NCBI GenBank assembly: GCA_943787425.1
Contig: CALSMJ010000001.1
Location: 186,001 to 250,000 of the forward strand
Length of the DNA: 64,000 nt
Source: an uncultured Pseudomonadales bacterium
Lineage (GTDB): Bacteria > Pseudomonadota > Gammaproteobacteria > Pseudomonadales > Azotimanducaceae
Reading direction: 5' to 3'
The notes beneath the pieces were generated by a model, which was not told the DNA's origin, did no database searches, and saw nothing but the letters and a program-made list of their open reading frames with translations. The position numbers and the translations under genes are program-made. Below, piece by piece: positions 26,714-35,579 of the stretch (its first letter is position 1; every line of letters starts with the position of its first letter).

Positions 26714-27934
26714 TTACAGGACGGCGTCCAAGGCAGTCAGAAGCTGATTGATCTCCTGCTCCGAGGTGTAATGCACAAAACTTAGCCGCAATAATCCTTT
26801 GTCAGGGTCTTCTCCCATTGCGCGGATGACCCGCCCGCCATAAAAGTCCCCATCACCGGCCATAATACCGTGCTCTGCTAGGGCCGCCGCAACGGCAGCC
26901 CCGGGTGCTGGCAGCGCAACCGCGACCGTCGGCGCCCGAATCATGGCATCGGTTGGGCCTAGTACGCGCGCATTATTCTTGGCTGAAAGATAATCCAAGA
27001 CGGGCTGTAACAAGCGTTGTTCCGCCGCGCGAAACAAATCGTGAACAAAGGCGCCTCGTTCCACCGGAATCTGGCTCTGACAGCCATGGTGTTCGGCTAC
27101 GGCATCAAAGTAATCTGTGATACCCGTGCAAGCAGCAATTTGGGCATGATCAGGCCCAGCTGGGGTGAACTTTTTGGTTAAGCTATGGCCATTAAAGTCG
27201 TGACCTTGGTTCGGTAGTCGTTCTGCGAGGTCTCGAGCGACGGTCATCACCCCTTGATGCGGCCCATAGGTTTTGTAAGCCGAAAACAGATAAATATCCG
27301 CTCCTAATGCCGCGACGTTGGGCAAGCCGTGCGGCGCGTAGGACACCCCATCAACGCAGCTCACGGCGCCTGCCGCTCGAATCATCGCCGTGATCTTGGC
27401 GACCGGGTTGATTTCCGCTACGACGTTTGAACAATGCGGGAAACACACCAGACGGACCCGTTCATCGAGTAGCGCAGCCAGATCATCCATATCAAGGTGC
27501 CCTGAATCCGCATTAATCGACCACTGTCGCACCTCGATACCCGACAAGGCCAGCCGACGCCAAGGCCCAGTATTGGCCTCATGGTCTTGATTGGTCACGA
27601 TGATCGCGTCCCCTGCCGACAGCATCTGACGAAACGCCTGAGACAAGACGTAAGTGTTTGCGGTCGTTGAGGGGCCAAAGCTGACTTCATCCACCCCGAC
27701 GCCTAAATAGCCTGCAAGCCCAACTCGGGCCGCGTCCATTTCTTCGCCGCCCAATCGCGACGCCTCGAAGCCATAGTAAGGCTGAACTTTTCGTTCTCGA
27801 TAAAAGCGCGCCAAACGGTCTGTCACCTGCTGACAAGGATAGGAGCCGCCCGCATTTTCAAACAGGGCTTGGCCGACAAGACTGGGCTGAGAAAAAGCAG
27901 GAAACTGGGAACGAACAAATGCCTGATCGAGCAT
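26714..27934 (-). CDS. Class V aminotransferase, cysteine-desulfurase-like
   Basis: A 406-residue PLP enzyme. The Schiff-base Lys is K221 (LFSAYKTYGPHQG). D195 (CVDGVSYAPH) and H118 (NQDHEAN) are the usual cofactor-contact residues. The N-terminus FENAGGSYPCQQVTDRL and FEASRLGGEEMDAAR match the cysteine desulfurase-like group (TIGR01976 type) rather than true IscS or SufS. No isc or suf genes are near. The reaction is unknown; it could be a lyase or aminotransferase acting on an amino acid from the neighbouring catabolic cluster. ATG at 27934 has AAGGAG eight bases upstream, which rules out the longer GTG start. Confidence 0.85.
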   Translation of the reverse strand: MLDQAFVRSQFPAFSQPSLVGQALFENAGGSYPCQQVTDRLARFYRERKVQPYYGFEASRLGGEEMDAARVGLAGYLGVGVDEVSFGPSTTANTYVLSQAFRQMLSAGDAIIVTNQDHEANTGPWRRLALSGIEVRQWSINADSGHLDMDDLAALLDERVRLVCFPHCSNVVAEINPVAKITAMIRAAGAVSCVDGVSYAPHGLPNVAALGADIYLFSAYKTYGPHQGVMTVARDLAERLPNQGHDFNGHSLTKKFTPAGPDHAQIAACTGITDYFDAVAEHHGCQSQIPVERGAFVHDLFRAAEQRLLQPVLDYLSAKNNARVLGPTDAMIRAPTVAVALPAPGAAVAAALAEHGIMAGDGDFYGGRVIRAMGEDPDKGLLRLSFVHYTSEQEINQLLTALDAVL

Positions 27935-28106
27935 CGTAAAACTCCTTAACACATTGAGTCACCAGTTTAGCGCGTTATGCCTTCCTGCGCTGAACTGCCA
28001 GCCGGTCTTGCTGAGTTTGCGCAGCAGGTCATCAAGATGGTCCCTTACCTGCTTAAATTGTGATTATGCTACCCTGACCCCCACCAAGAACCATTAAGGA
28101 GCCTGT

Positions 28107-29438
28107 GTGTTCTCAAGGAAACCGTTCGATAACCCCTATCTTCAAGGCAACTATGCGCCGGTCACGAGCCTCCTGCACCAGACCGAATTGCCCTGCAGGG
28201 GCACGCTCCCAGAGGATCTCAATGGGCTTTTTGTCCGGAACGGACCCAACCCCATGACACCGCCCAAAGCCGCAAAGCATCACTGGTTTGTTGGCGATGG
28301 CATGTTGCATGGCCTACGCTTTGAGCAGGGCCGCGCGGTGTGGTACCGCAATCAACCCGTAAGCGCCAATGGCTCGACCGCCAACACCCATGTCATTGGT
28401 CACGCCGGCAATCTTTATGCCCTCGTCGAGGCCGGTGGCGCGCCGGTTAAAGTCGATGACCAGTTAAACTCTTTGACAGAACCGGCCTTTGACAACACCC
28501 TGCCTCGAGGCCTCAGTGCACACACCAAATTCGAAGCCGCAACCGGATCGATCCACGCGATGTGCTATGACTTCAAACGCGGTTATCGTTTGTCTTACGT
28601 TGAAATTGGCGCTGACAACAAGCTTGCTCAACACCGGGACATAAAACTCCCGAGCCAATCGATGGTGCACGATTGTGCTTTAACGGAACACTATGTGGTG
28701 GTGTTCGATCTGTCGATCACCTTCAGTCCCAGCCGCCTCATCAGACGCTACTTCCCCTTTGCCTGGAACCCAAAGCACCAAGCCAGAATCGGACTGCTCC
28801 ATCGCAAAGATTTAAGCCAAGCCATCACCTGGTTTGAGATTGCGCCGTGCTACATTTTTCACGCGATGAATGCGTTTGAAGACCGTGCTGGACGCGTGAT
28901 TCTGGAAGCCATGCGCTATGAACGCATTTTTGATCAGAACAAATTGGGTCCATTCGGCGAATCCTTGCCCTACCCGACGCGTTGGACACTGGATGTCGGA
29001 ACAGGATCTGTTACCGAGAATCGATTTGATGACCGAGCTTCAGAATTTCCGCGCGTACATCCAAACCTTGAAGGTCAGGCAACCGAATTTGGCTATGCGC
29101 TCGGGGTTGGGCGTAATGCGAACGCGCTCGACTTCAATCAAATCCTTAAATATCACCGACGCGATGATCAGGTCGCGGTGCATCAACTGGCGCCTCCTAA
29201 AATGGCTTCGGAACCCGTTTTTGTCCCGAAGGCCCATGCCGAAGCTGAAGATGATGGTTACCTGCTGAGTTACATCTTTGACCAGGACACCGAGTCCAGC
29301 GAATTGATGATTCTGGACGCACAAAACGTTTCGGCAGAACCGATTGCCTGTATCGACTTGCCGCAACGGGTGCCCTTTGGTTTTCACGGGAGTTGGATAC
29401 CAAGCGCAGAAACCGCAGCGGCGAAGCCCGCCGAGTGA
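28107..29438 (+). CDS. Carotenoid cleavage oxygenase family protein (first of two)
   Basis: A 443-residue seven-bladed propeller enzyme of the RPE65/CCO family. The four iron-ligating His are H139 (LSAHTKF), H188 (MVHDCAL), H252 (IFHAMNA) and H427 (GFHGSW). NGLFVRNGPNP is the typical N-terminal element. Such enzymes split a C=C bond of carotenoids, apocarotenoids or stilbenes using Fe(II) and O2. The start is GTG with TAAGGAG five bases upstream. It is divergent from the aminotransferase-like gene. No carotenoid biosynthesis gene is in the window, so stilbene or another substrate is equally possible. Confidence 0.92.
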   Translation: MFSRKPFDNPYLQGNYAPVTSLLHQTELPCRGTLPEDLNGLFVRNGPNPMTPPKAAKHHWFVGDGMLHGLRFEQGRAVWYRNQPVSANGSTANTHVIGHAGNLYALVEAGGAPVKVDDQLNSLTEPAFDNTLPRGLSAHTKFEAATGSIHAMCYDFKRGYRLSYVEIGADNKLAQHRDIKLPSQSMVHDCALTEHYVVVFDLSITFSPSRLIRRYFPFAWNPKHQARIGLLHRKDLSQAITWFEIAPCYIFHAMNAFEDRAGRVILEAMRYERIFDQNKLGPFGESLPYPTRWTLDVGTGSVTENRFDDRASEFPRVHPNLEGQATEFGYALGVGRNANALDFNQILKYHRRDDQVAVHQLAPPKMASEPVFVPKAHAEAEDDGYLLSYIFDQDTESSELMILDAQNVSAEPIACIDLPQRVPFGFHGSWIPSAETAAAKPAE

Positions 29439-29618
29439 CGATTTTAATTGGCAGTCCCAGGCGCCGCCTCACATTTGAGTCTTAGTCCTGCCTCGACGAG
29501 GATTTGCATTGAGGTATCTCGTTTTCGAAACCCGAGCTGATACCACCGCGGCCAATTCCACCACCGAGCAGCCGTCACGATACCCGATCTGCGGCGCGGC
29601 ATAAGTGCGGGATGGCCT

Positions 29619-30722
29619 TTAAAGCCCTTCAATCAACTCGGGCACCTGCCAATCGGTGAGCGCATTTTGACCGCGGTAGAACATCACGTCCTTCCAGTCC
29701 ACACCGAGCGCGTCACACTCCTGTTTAATCAATTGCTCATCGGTGCTCCCGACCGCAATGATATTGATCATGTGGCTGACAATTAAACCCAATTGAAAAT
29801 CAAGCGTAAGGTCGTCCAGCGTATAGTGTTCAACGCCGCCATCAATCAGTCCTTGATGGTACTGATCAAGCAGACGACGTTCATTTTCCCGACGATAGCT
29901 GGTCTTGAGACCTAACGTTAACAGGCGGGCGAAATCCCATGCACCTTGGGCAATGAAGGGAAACTGCCAATCAATGACGGCGAAGCGGCCGCCCGCGGCG
30001 CTTGGGAAAAACAGTTGTTTGGCATGGTAATCACCGTGCACGAGAGTAAAAGGCCGACTCGCATAAAGCGCTTGTAACGCCGAAAGTTTTTCCGCAACGA
30101 CCGGCATCAGTTTTTGGGTTACATCCGGGCCGTCAAACCAGGTCCCTAAATGCTCGGAAATTTGTGCGGCAGCGCCAAAGCTCAGCGCGAAAAACGCCGG
30201 ATCATCGTATTGAACAAAATAGTCTTTTTCTCTCAAGAGCGCCTGGTTCCACCATCGCGCATGGAGCTGCGGAAGCTGTTCGAGCGCGAAGGTGACTTGC
30301 GGTTCACTGATGGCCCAGGACGGCGACTCGGACGGCCCTAAATCTTCTAGTATGAGCACAAAGGCCTGTCGATCGGGCTGATAGCATTGATAAAAACACG
30401 GCGCAACGTCGATTCCTGGCGCCTCAAAGTCGCGATAAAACCCAGTCTCACGACGATACTGGTCGAAAACATCCACGATCTCCGCAATAACCTGAGGATT
30501 TTGCGATGTGTATTTTGCAATCAAGCGAGTGGGCAGGTCCGGCTCAATCTGGTCCCACTCAACTTGCAAGAATGCGATTTCAGCGGTTTGACCTGGGGTT
30601 GTCGAGGCGCGCGATCGACATTCGATGACTTTTGCATTCTCACCGGCACCCGGCACCACAAGATGTTCATTCAACCATGCAACCGTAAAGTCTTCAGGGT
30701 TAGCCGGTAGCCTTTCATCCAT
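29619..30722 (-). CDS. APH-fold phosphotransferase (DUF1679/EcKinase-like)
   Basis: A 367-residue small-molecule kinase. Catalytic loop LVHGDYHAKQLFF gives H229-G-D231; the metal-binding Asp is D251 (FAVIDWQ). K70 (RLIAKY) is the presumed ATP Lys and VLILEDLG marks the hinge. This is the aminoglycoside-phosphotransferase fold, but the sequence is the environmental type, not a resistance gene. Related kinases phosphorylate hydroxyacyl-CoA in ACAD10/11-like and levulinate pathways. An ACAD of the matching type lies at 33396, so such a role is a reasonable guess. Confidence 0.85.
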   Translation of the reverse strand: MDERLPANPEDFTVAWLNEHLVVPGAGENAKVIECRSRASTTPGQTAEIAFLQVEWDQIEPDLPTRLIAKYTSQNPQVIAEIVDVFDQYRRETGFYRDFEAPGIDVAPCFYQCYQPDRQAFVLILEDLGPSESPSWAISEPQVTFALEQLPQLHARWWNQALLREKDYFVQYDDPAFFALSFGAAAQISEHLGTWFDGPDVTQKLMPVVAEKLSALQALYASRPFTLVHGDYHAKQLFFPSAAGGRFAVIDWQFPFIAQGAWDFARLLTLGLKTSYRRENERRLLDQYHQGLIDGGVEHYTLDDLTLDFQLGLIVSHMINIIAVGSTDEQLIKQECDALGVDWKDVMFYRGQNALTDWQVPELIEGL

Positions 30723-30815
30723 CGCTCAACACTCCATCATCAATCTCTTGGCACGACCGCACTGTTCAGGGCTTGGCGACCCAGCATGAGACCCCTCAAC
30801 CCCCTGAAAAAATCC

Positions 30816-31655
30816 TTACCGCAGGGCCTCCACGATCTTTGCAACCTTATCTAACTGTGTCAGCACCTCAGCCTCTGACCCCTGAGGCAGCCCAAAAACC
30901 AAATGCGTAAAGCCTTGTTCCAATCGGTTGGTTGCTTTGTCGATATCCGCTGGCGCGCCGAACAAGGCAACATCCAGATCCGCCATCGATCGATCCCGCT
31001 TGGCGAGCGCCGCAGACATCGTCTGCATTGCACCAGAGCCCGCGCCCCCGATTGGCATCCAACCGTCGCAATAATCTGCAACCCGATCAAACACCCATTT
31101 TGAGTTCGCACCCAGCCAAATCGGTGGGCCACCCGGCTGAACCGGTTTTGGCCAGGACCAAATCGGGTCGAAATTGACATGCTTGCCATGGAACTCGGCG
31201 GCCTCCTCCGTCCAGATTGCTTTCATCGCTAAAACCTTCTCGCGAACTATCGCCCAACGATGTTCGAACGAGGCGCCATGATTCTCCATTTCTTCAACGT
31301 TCCAGCCAGCGCCAATGCCCAAGATCAGGCGCCCGCCCGAGATCCTATCTAGCGAGGCGCATTCCTTTGCCAAAACAATCGGATCGCGCTCAATAACCAA
31401 ACAAATACCCGTTCCTAATTTAATGCGTGAGGTCACGGCAGCGGCAGCGGCCAACGCAACGAACGGGTCATGCGTCCGCCAATACCACTCTGGTAGATCA
31501 GTGCCGCCAGGGAAAGGCGTCTTTCGAGATGCTGGAATGTGGGTGTGCTCTGGAAAAAACAAAGAATCTAGCCCCCGTTCCTCAACCGCTTTGGCAAGTG
31601 CAATCGGCTGAATCGTTTGATCTGTTGGGAAGATTTGTACGCCGAACGCAGCCAT
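30816..31655 (-). CDS. LLM-class F420-dependent oxidoreductase (TIGR03619-like)
   Basis: A 279-residue TIM-barrel protein of the luciferase-like family. Typical stretches are FGVQIFPTDQTIQPIALAKAVEERGLDSLFFPEHTH, TSRIKLGTGICLVIERDPIVLAKECASLDRISGGRLILGIGAGWNVEEME and GGPPIWLGANS. Mycobacterial relatives use F420. The enzyme probably oxidises or reduces a small carbonyl or alcohol. It overlaps the upstream ABM monooxygenase stop as TAATG, so the two are translated together. F420 dependence in this organism is an inference from family. Confidence 0.85.
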   Translation of the reverse strand: MAAFGVQIFPTDQTIQPIALAKAVEERGLDSLFFPEHTHIPASRKTPFPGGTDLPEWYWRTHDPFVALAAAAAVTSRIKLGTGICLVIERDPIVLAKECASLDRISGGRLILGIGAGWNVEEMENHGASFEHRWAIVREKVLAMKAIWTEEAAEFHGKHVNFDPIWSWPKPVQPGGPPIWLGANSKWVFDRVADYCDGWMPIGGAGSGAMQTMSAALAKRDRSMADLDVALFGAPADIDKATNRLEQGFTHLVFGLPQGSEAEVLTQLDKVAKIVEALR

Positions 31656-31981
31656 TACACCGTCTCCTGAGTACTGGTTATAGGCGGCTCAACAACCCCA
31701 TCCAGCAACTCAACCGTTGGCGGGCCCGCCAAGCAATCTTTTAAAGGGACATTGGCCGTCTTGAACGCCTCATACTTGCCATGCAATGCAAAGGCTGCCT
31801 CATCATCATATTGCTCTAGCACAACGTAGGTATTTTCTGCCGCTCTCGACCGATGCAACGCGTACAATCGACACCCAGGTTCCTCCCTTAAAACAACCTC
31901 AGCCAACTTCAGAAAATGCGTTTCAAAATGCGCGATCTGGTCTGGTTTAATTTGCAATGTCGCAACAATCCCTAATGCCAT
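31655..31981 (-). CDS. Antibiotic biosynthesis monooxygenase (ABM) family protein
   Basis: This 108-residue ferredoxin-like alpha/beta protein has the YgiN/ABM pattern: GIVATLQIKPDQIAHFETHFLKLAEVVLREEPGCRLYALHRS, then YVVLEQYDDEAAFALH. Family members oxidise quinols or polyketides without cofactors, or serve as sensors. It is coupled to the LLM gene (TAATG). ATG at 31981 was chosen because AAGGAG lies nine bases upstream; the frame extends nine codons further. Confidence 0.85.
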   Translation of the reverse strand: MALGIVATLQIKPDQIAHFETHFLKLAEVVLREEPGCRLYALHRSRAAENTYVVLEQYDDEAAFALHGKYEAFKTANVPLKDCLAGPPTVELLDGVVEPPITSTQETV

Positions 31982-32183
31982 TGAATAGAACTCCTTGTGT
32001 TGAACCAAGGGTTATAAAACGCCTTGGCTTATTGCTGCTCTGCTAACGCAGGCTGATGCTTACCCGCTTACGAGCGCCGTGAGATTTCTCTCATGTCGGC
32101 CCCACCGACGCCTTGATCCTACTCTGTTATGGATCGAGCATGCAAAAGCGCAGGTCGGCACCCAACGAACGCACCTGCTTACT

Positions 32184-32214
32184 TTCGTCAACCATTCGTC
32201 AACCATTCGTCAAT
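32184..32214. repeat. 11-bp tandem repeat
   Basis: TTCGTCAACCA is repeated at 32184 and 32195, and partially at 32206, in a non-coding gap between the ABM and PhyH genes. No function is evident. Confidence 0.6.
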
Positions 32215-32303
32215 CTGCGGCTGCGCGTCGCACGCCGTTAAACCCGATCAACCCAGTTTGCGTCTGAAGCTTCCCGTGCCCAATTGATCTCCGGATCCAA
32301 TCA

Positions 32304-33164
32304 TCACTCCGCCGCTTCACCCTGCTGATACTGAAAAATCGATTTATACCCTTTTGACCAGTCGGGCGGCATCAATACCGGCCTCGGATCAAAACGGGCC
32401 CATCGAGAACGCGCCCCTCGAATCACCACTTCAGCGTGCGCGCTGCCTGCGGTGAGGGTCGTGATGGGGATCGCATCGCTCGCGGAATAAGCGCACAAAA
32501 GAAGCGGCCTAGGGCTTGCACTGAAATTCGGGGGCGAGCCATGCACGGCTCGACAATTGTGAACTGTAATCGTGCCAGCCGGGCCCATGAGATAGTCAGC
32601 GTTTTCCACATCAAGCGCAGGCAGATCCTGGTCTCTTATGTGGCCTGTCCAGCGTCCGCGCTCGTCGTACAAATCAAACAGGTCCCGGTTATGACTTCCC
32701 GGAATAATGCCCATCGGCGCCATATCGTTTGTAACATCGCTAAGATAAACCCCAATGGTTAAAACATCATAATTGGTATGGGGCCAGAACTGGATGTCCT
32801 GATGCCACTTCACCGATTCGCCGCCGCCACTCCATTTGAAATTGAGTTTTGAGTGATGGAATTTCACGTTCGGACCCAAAAGGTCTTCTGCAATATCGGC
32901 AAAAGGTCCGGTCGATGCGAATTCCCAATAGGTCTCGTGCTGATCTACCGGCGCATTGAGTCGCCGCAGTCGCGGCTGGACGGCGGTATGATCTGGTTCA
33001 AGATCAAATCGGGCATTCGACGCCGTTATGCCGCGACTTTCATCGACAAAGTCCTGGGTTACAGCGTTAAGCCTTGCAAGCCAGCTGGCATCGACGAGTC
33101 CTTCAGCTGAGCAATAGCCCTTGTCATGATAATGCGCGCTTTGATCAGGGGTAAGTATTTTCAC
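32304..33164 (-). CDS. Phytanoyl-CoA dioxygenase (PhyH) family protein
   Basis: A 286-residue Fe(II)/2-oxoglutarate oxygenase. The metal triad is H121-x-D123 (KWHQDIQFW) and H208 (AVHGS). SGGGESVKWHQD, then GIIPGSHNRDLFD, are standard family stretches. PhyH enzymes hydroxylate next to a carboxyl or CoA ester, or on small metabolites such as ectoine; the substrate is unknown here. GTG is the likely start, with AGGA upstream. It is divergent from the acyl-CoA dehydrogenase gene 230 bases away. Confidence 0.88.
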   Translation of the reverse strand: MKILTPDQSAHYHDKGYCSAEGLVDASWLARLNAVTQDFVDESRGITASNARFDLEPDHTAVQPRLRRLNAPVDQHETYWEFASTGPFADIAEDLLGPNVKFHHSKLNFKWSGGGESVKWHQDIQFWPHTNYDVLTIGVYLSDVTNDMAPMGIIPGSHNRDLFDLYDERGRWTGHIRDQDLPALDVENADYLMGPAGTITVHNCRAVHGSPPNFSASPRPLLLCAYSASDAIPITTLTAGSAHAEVVIRGARSRWARFDPRPVLMPPDWSKGYKSIFQYQQGEAAE

Positions 33165-33395
33165 GACGGGCGTTCCTAATAAAGGGTTGAGAGGGTGGCT
33201 GATCTTCAGCGCCGTAATAACGCGCGTGACCCCGATTTTGCACTACCGGTAAAGGCCCGCAACCAAAATTTATAGCGAGCCCAACCGCTTTGGTCAAGCG
33301 CGAAGAAGCGCCGCCGCAACGCCAAAACCTGGCCGCCTTCAATTTTCATCTTGAGCTGTTATAGTCGAGCGACGTTTCCACAAAAGAGTAGAACC

Positions 33396-34625
33396 ATGAT
33401 TGATTTTGAAATCCCCGAAGATGCCCGTTTGGTACGGGACAAAGTGCGCGCTTTCGTCCAAGGCGAGTGCCATCCGGCAGAAGAAATTTGCACCGCTGAT
33501 AATTTCGAAACGGTACTCAGCGAACTCCGCGTCAAAGCGCGTAGCCAAGGTCTTTGGTGCCCGTTCGTTCCAGAAGAGCATGGCGGCATGGGCTTACGGC
33601 CTCTCGCCAATGCCCTTGTCCAAATGGAACTTGGCGAAAGCTTTCTTGGGGCACTGTCTATGAACACCCAGGGACCCGATGATGCCACCATGCTGACTTT
33701 GCTTGAGCATGGGACTGACCACCAAAAAGAAAAGTTTCTGAAGCCACTCCTCAATGGCGAGAAGCGCATTTGTTATTCCATGACGGAGAAGGCGGCGGGC
33801 GCCGATGCAACTGGGATGCAAACCACGGCTGTTTTAGACGGAGATGAATGGGTCCTCAATGGCGAAAAATGGTTTTCTTCCTCAGCGAGTGTTGCCGATA
33901 TTGCCCTCGTCATGGCGAAGACCGACCCTGATGCACCCCGTCATGAACAGTACAGCACCTTTCTCGTCGAACTTCCCAACCCTGGCTACGAAATTCTCCG
34001 CAATATCGAGACCATGCAGCCCCATACCGATTTGGGCTTAAAGCTTGGCGGCAGCCACTCGGAAATCAAAATTGAAAACCTTCGGTTGCCGAGGGAAAAC
34101 ATTTTAGGGGGCCGCGGTCAGGGCTTTAATATGGGTCAACATCGGTTGGCCTATGGGCGGCTTCGTCATGGCATGCATAACGTTGCCATGGCCCAGCGCG
34201 CGCTGGATCTGGCGGCCAAACATGTTATCGATCGCAGCACCTTTGGCGAACGCTTGGCTGATCGGCAAGGCGTCCGTTGGATGCTGGCTGACTGCGCTTC
34301 TGAAATTTACAAAGCGCGACTGATGCTTTTGCATATCGCTTATAAAGCAGAAAAAGGGATGGATCTCCGAAACGAAAATGGTATTGCGAAAGTCTTCATG
34401 GCCAACATGGTGCACCAGGTTGTCGACACCGCGCTGCAACTTCACGGCGCCCTTGGCTACAGTCACGATACGCCGCTAGCGCGCTGGTACACGGGTATTC
34501 GATCCCAACGACTGGTTGACGGCCCGGACGAGGTGCATCGCTGGCGCACCGGCGCCAACGTGATCAAGGCTTATGAGAAGTACGGCACAACCGCATCGGC
34601 CTGTGGCGGCGAATTGTTCGATTGA
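33396..34625 (+). CDS. Acyl-CoA dehydrogenase, ACAD10/11-like type
   Basis: A 409-residue flavoprotein with ICYSMTEKAAGADATGMQTTA (FAD-binding loop), GQHRLAYGRLRHGMHNVAMAQRALDLA and DTALQLHGALGYSHDTPLARWY. Near the C-terminus, ordinary ACADs carry E-G-T with the catalytic Glu; this one has RLVDGPDEVHRWR, the form seen in ACAD10/11. Those enzymes act on 4-phospho-hydroxyacyl-CoA made by an APH-fold kinase. Such a kinase lies at 29619-30722. ATG at 33396 starts the conserved domain; the frame opens earlier without a ribosome site. Family is sure; subtype is fairly sure. Confidence 0.88.
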   Translation: MIDFEIPEDARLVRDKVRAFVQGECHPAEEICTADNFETVLSELRVKARSQGLWCPFVPEEHGGMGLRPLANALVQMELGESFLGALSMNTQGPDDATMLTLLEHGTDHQKEKFLKPLLNGEKRICYSMTEKAAGADATGMQTTAVLDGDEWVLNGEKWFSSSASVADIALVMAKTDPDAPRHEQYSTFLVELPNPGYEILRNIETMQPHTDLGLKLGGSHSEIKIENLRLPRENILGGRGQGFNMGQHRLAYGRLRHGMHNVAMAQRALDLAAKHVIDRSTFGERLADRQGVRWMLADCASEIYKARLMLLHIAYKAEKGMDLRNENGIAKVFMANMVHQVVDTALQLHGALGYSHDTPLARWYTGIRSQRLVDGPDEVHRWRTGANVIKAYEKYGTTASACGGELFD

Positions 34626-34638
34626 TGCCTTCTTGGTT

Positions 34639-34663
34639 GGATCCAGTTCATTGAACTGGATCC
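34639..34663 (+). terminator. Strong hairpin after the acyl-CoA dehydrogenase
   Basis: GGATCCAGTT and AACTGGATCC form a perfect 10-bp stem with a 5-base loop (CATTG), 13 bases after the stop codon. The sequence is almost fully palindromic. There is no T-run behind it, so it may terminate weakly or protect the 3' end. Confidence 0.45.
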
Positions 34664-34795
34664 GGCTATCTCAAAAGCCTTGCGCCGTTCGAAAGAAGTT
34701 GTGAGTCAAGCCAATGTCTTTAAACCAAGCAATTACGCCAGCCGTCTTTTGGGTTAAAACCTTAAGATGCCTCATCGTGCTGTTACAAGTTAGCC

Positions 34796-35284
34796 TTGCA
34801 CCAGCGGCTTTATCAGTGCCCAGCGTTTGAAGTCTGCTTGAACCGGCCTCCGCCTTTCCGAGCGAATTATTATAAACGGCACCGCCAGAGCGGCAATCCT
34901 TCCTGGAAGTCCTTGGCGGCAAAGAACGCGTCCTACTCATCACTTGGTCGCGATCGAAGCTCGTCTGGTTGGCGCCGAGGCCCTGGCGTAACGAAACAAG
35001 CGCCCGGACTCCTCGTTGAAAAGCGGACTGACGCGCAGTTGGTTTTTAGGACGCAATGGCCCCCAGCCCAACTGCGAGCACATCTGGAAACAACCCTTGC
35101 CAATCAGGGCTGGACGCTAATCGAGACAGACCGAGCTAAAACGCTCAGAATTAAGGGCCATTTAAACACGCTACCCTTCGTGGCAGATTTCATCAAAGGC
35201 GGTGCGCGATTGCATTGCTTCTTGGAGATTTTTGAAGGAGAACGTGTCTTAACAATCACGCTGTCACAATTGAAGCGGCCTTGA
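34796..35284 (+). CDS. Possible hypothetical protein
   Basis: I do not recognise this 162-residue ORF. The first half is basic and low in structure and may not be translated. The last ~80 residues read like a real domain (FRTQWPPAQLRAHLETTLANQGWTLIETD..., FVADFIKGGARLHCFLEIFEGERVLTITLSQL), with alternating helix and strands. A shorter start is therefore likely. It fills part of a 950-base stretch (34626-35579) that otherwise holds no supported gene. A damaged gene is also possible. Confidence 0.3.
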   Translation: MHQRLYQCPAFEVCLNRPPPFRANYYKRHRQSGNPSWKSLAAKNASYSSLGRDRSSSGWRRGPGVTKQAPGLLVEKRTDAQLVFRTQWPPAQLRAHLETTLANQGWTLIETDRAKTLRIKGHLNTLPFVADFIKGGARLHCFLEIFEGERVLTITLSQLKRP

Positions 35285-35579
35285 TGCCGCTGACGCACTG
35301 GTAAGACCGTAAAACACCAACACTGGCATGCAACGCCAATACGCCCCGGCGTCGTACATTAAAAATGACGAAGGTGCCTAACTAAGAGCCTCTATTGTGG
35401 CGCCAGTAGGCAAACGGGCTGCATCATCACTGTTACACTCCATGGTGTCACGGTGACTTCGGCTCTCTCCGACTACAAGGGCTGATGCCTTGTTGCATTG
35501 CTCGGGATTCTCGATGAGGGCAGCTAGCCTTCGGTATCTGCGACTACGCGTGCCGCGCTAACGCCGGTAGCCTTTCGCT

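Noticed and set aside
26714..27934. IscS/SufS-type cysteine desulfurase
   Set aside because: The conserved N-terminal and Lys regions match the desulfurase-like subgroup and no iron-sulfur assembly genes are nearby.
29619..30722. Aminoglycoside resistance gene
   Set aside because: Only the fold and catalytic HGD motif are shared; sequence and context are those of environmental small-molecule kinases.
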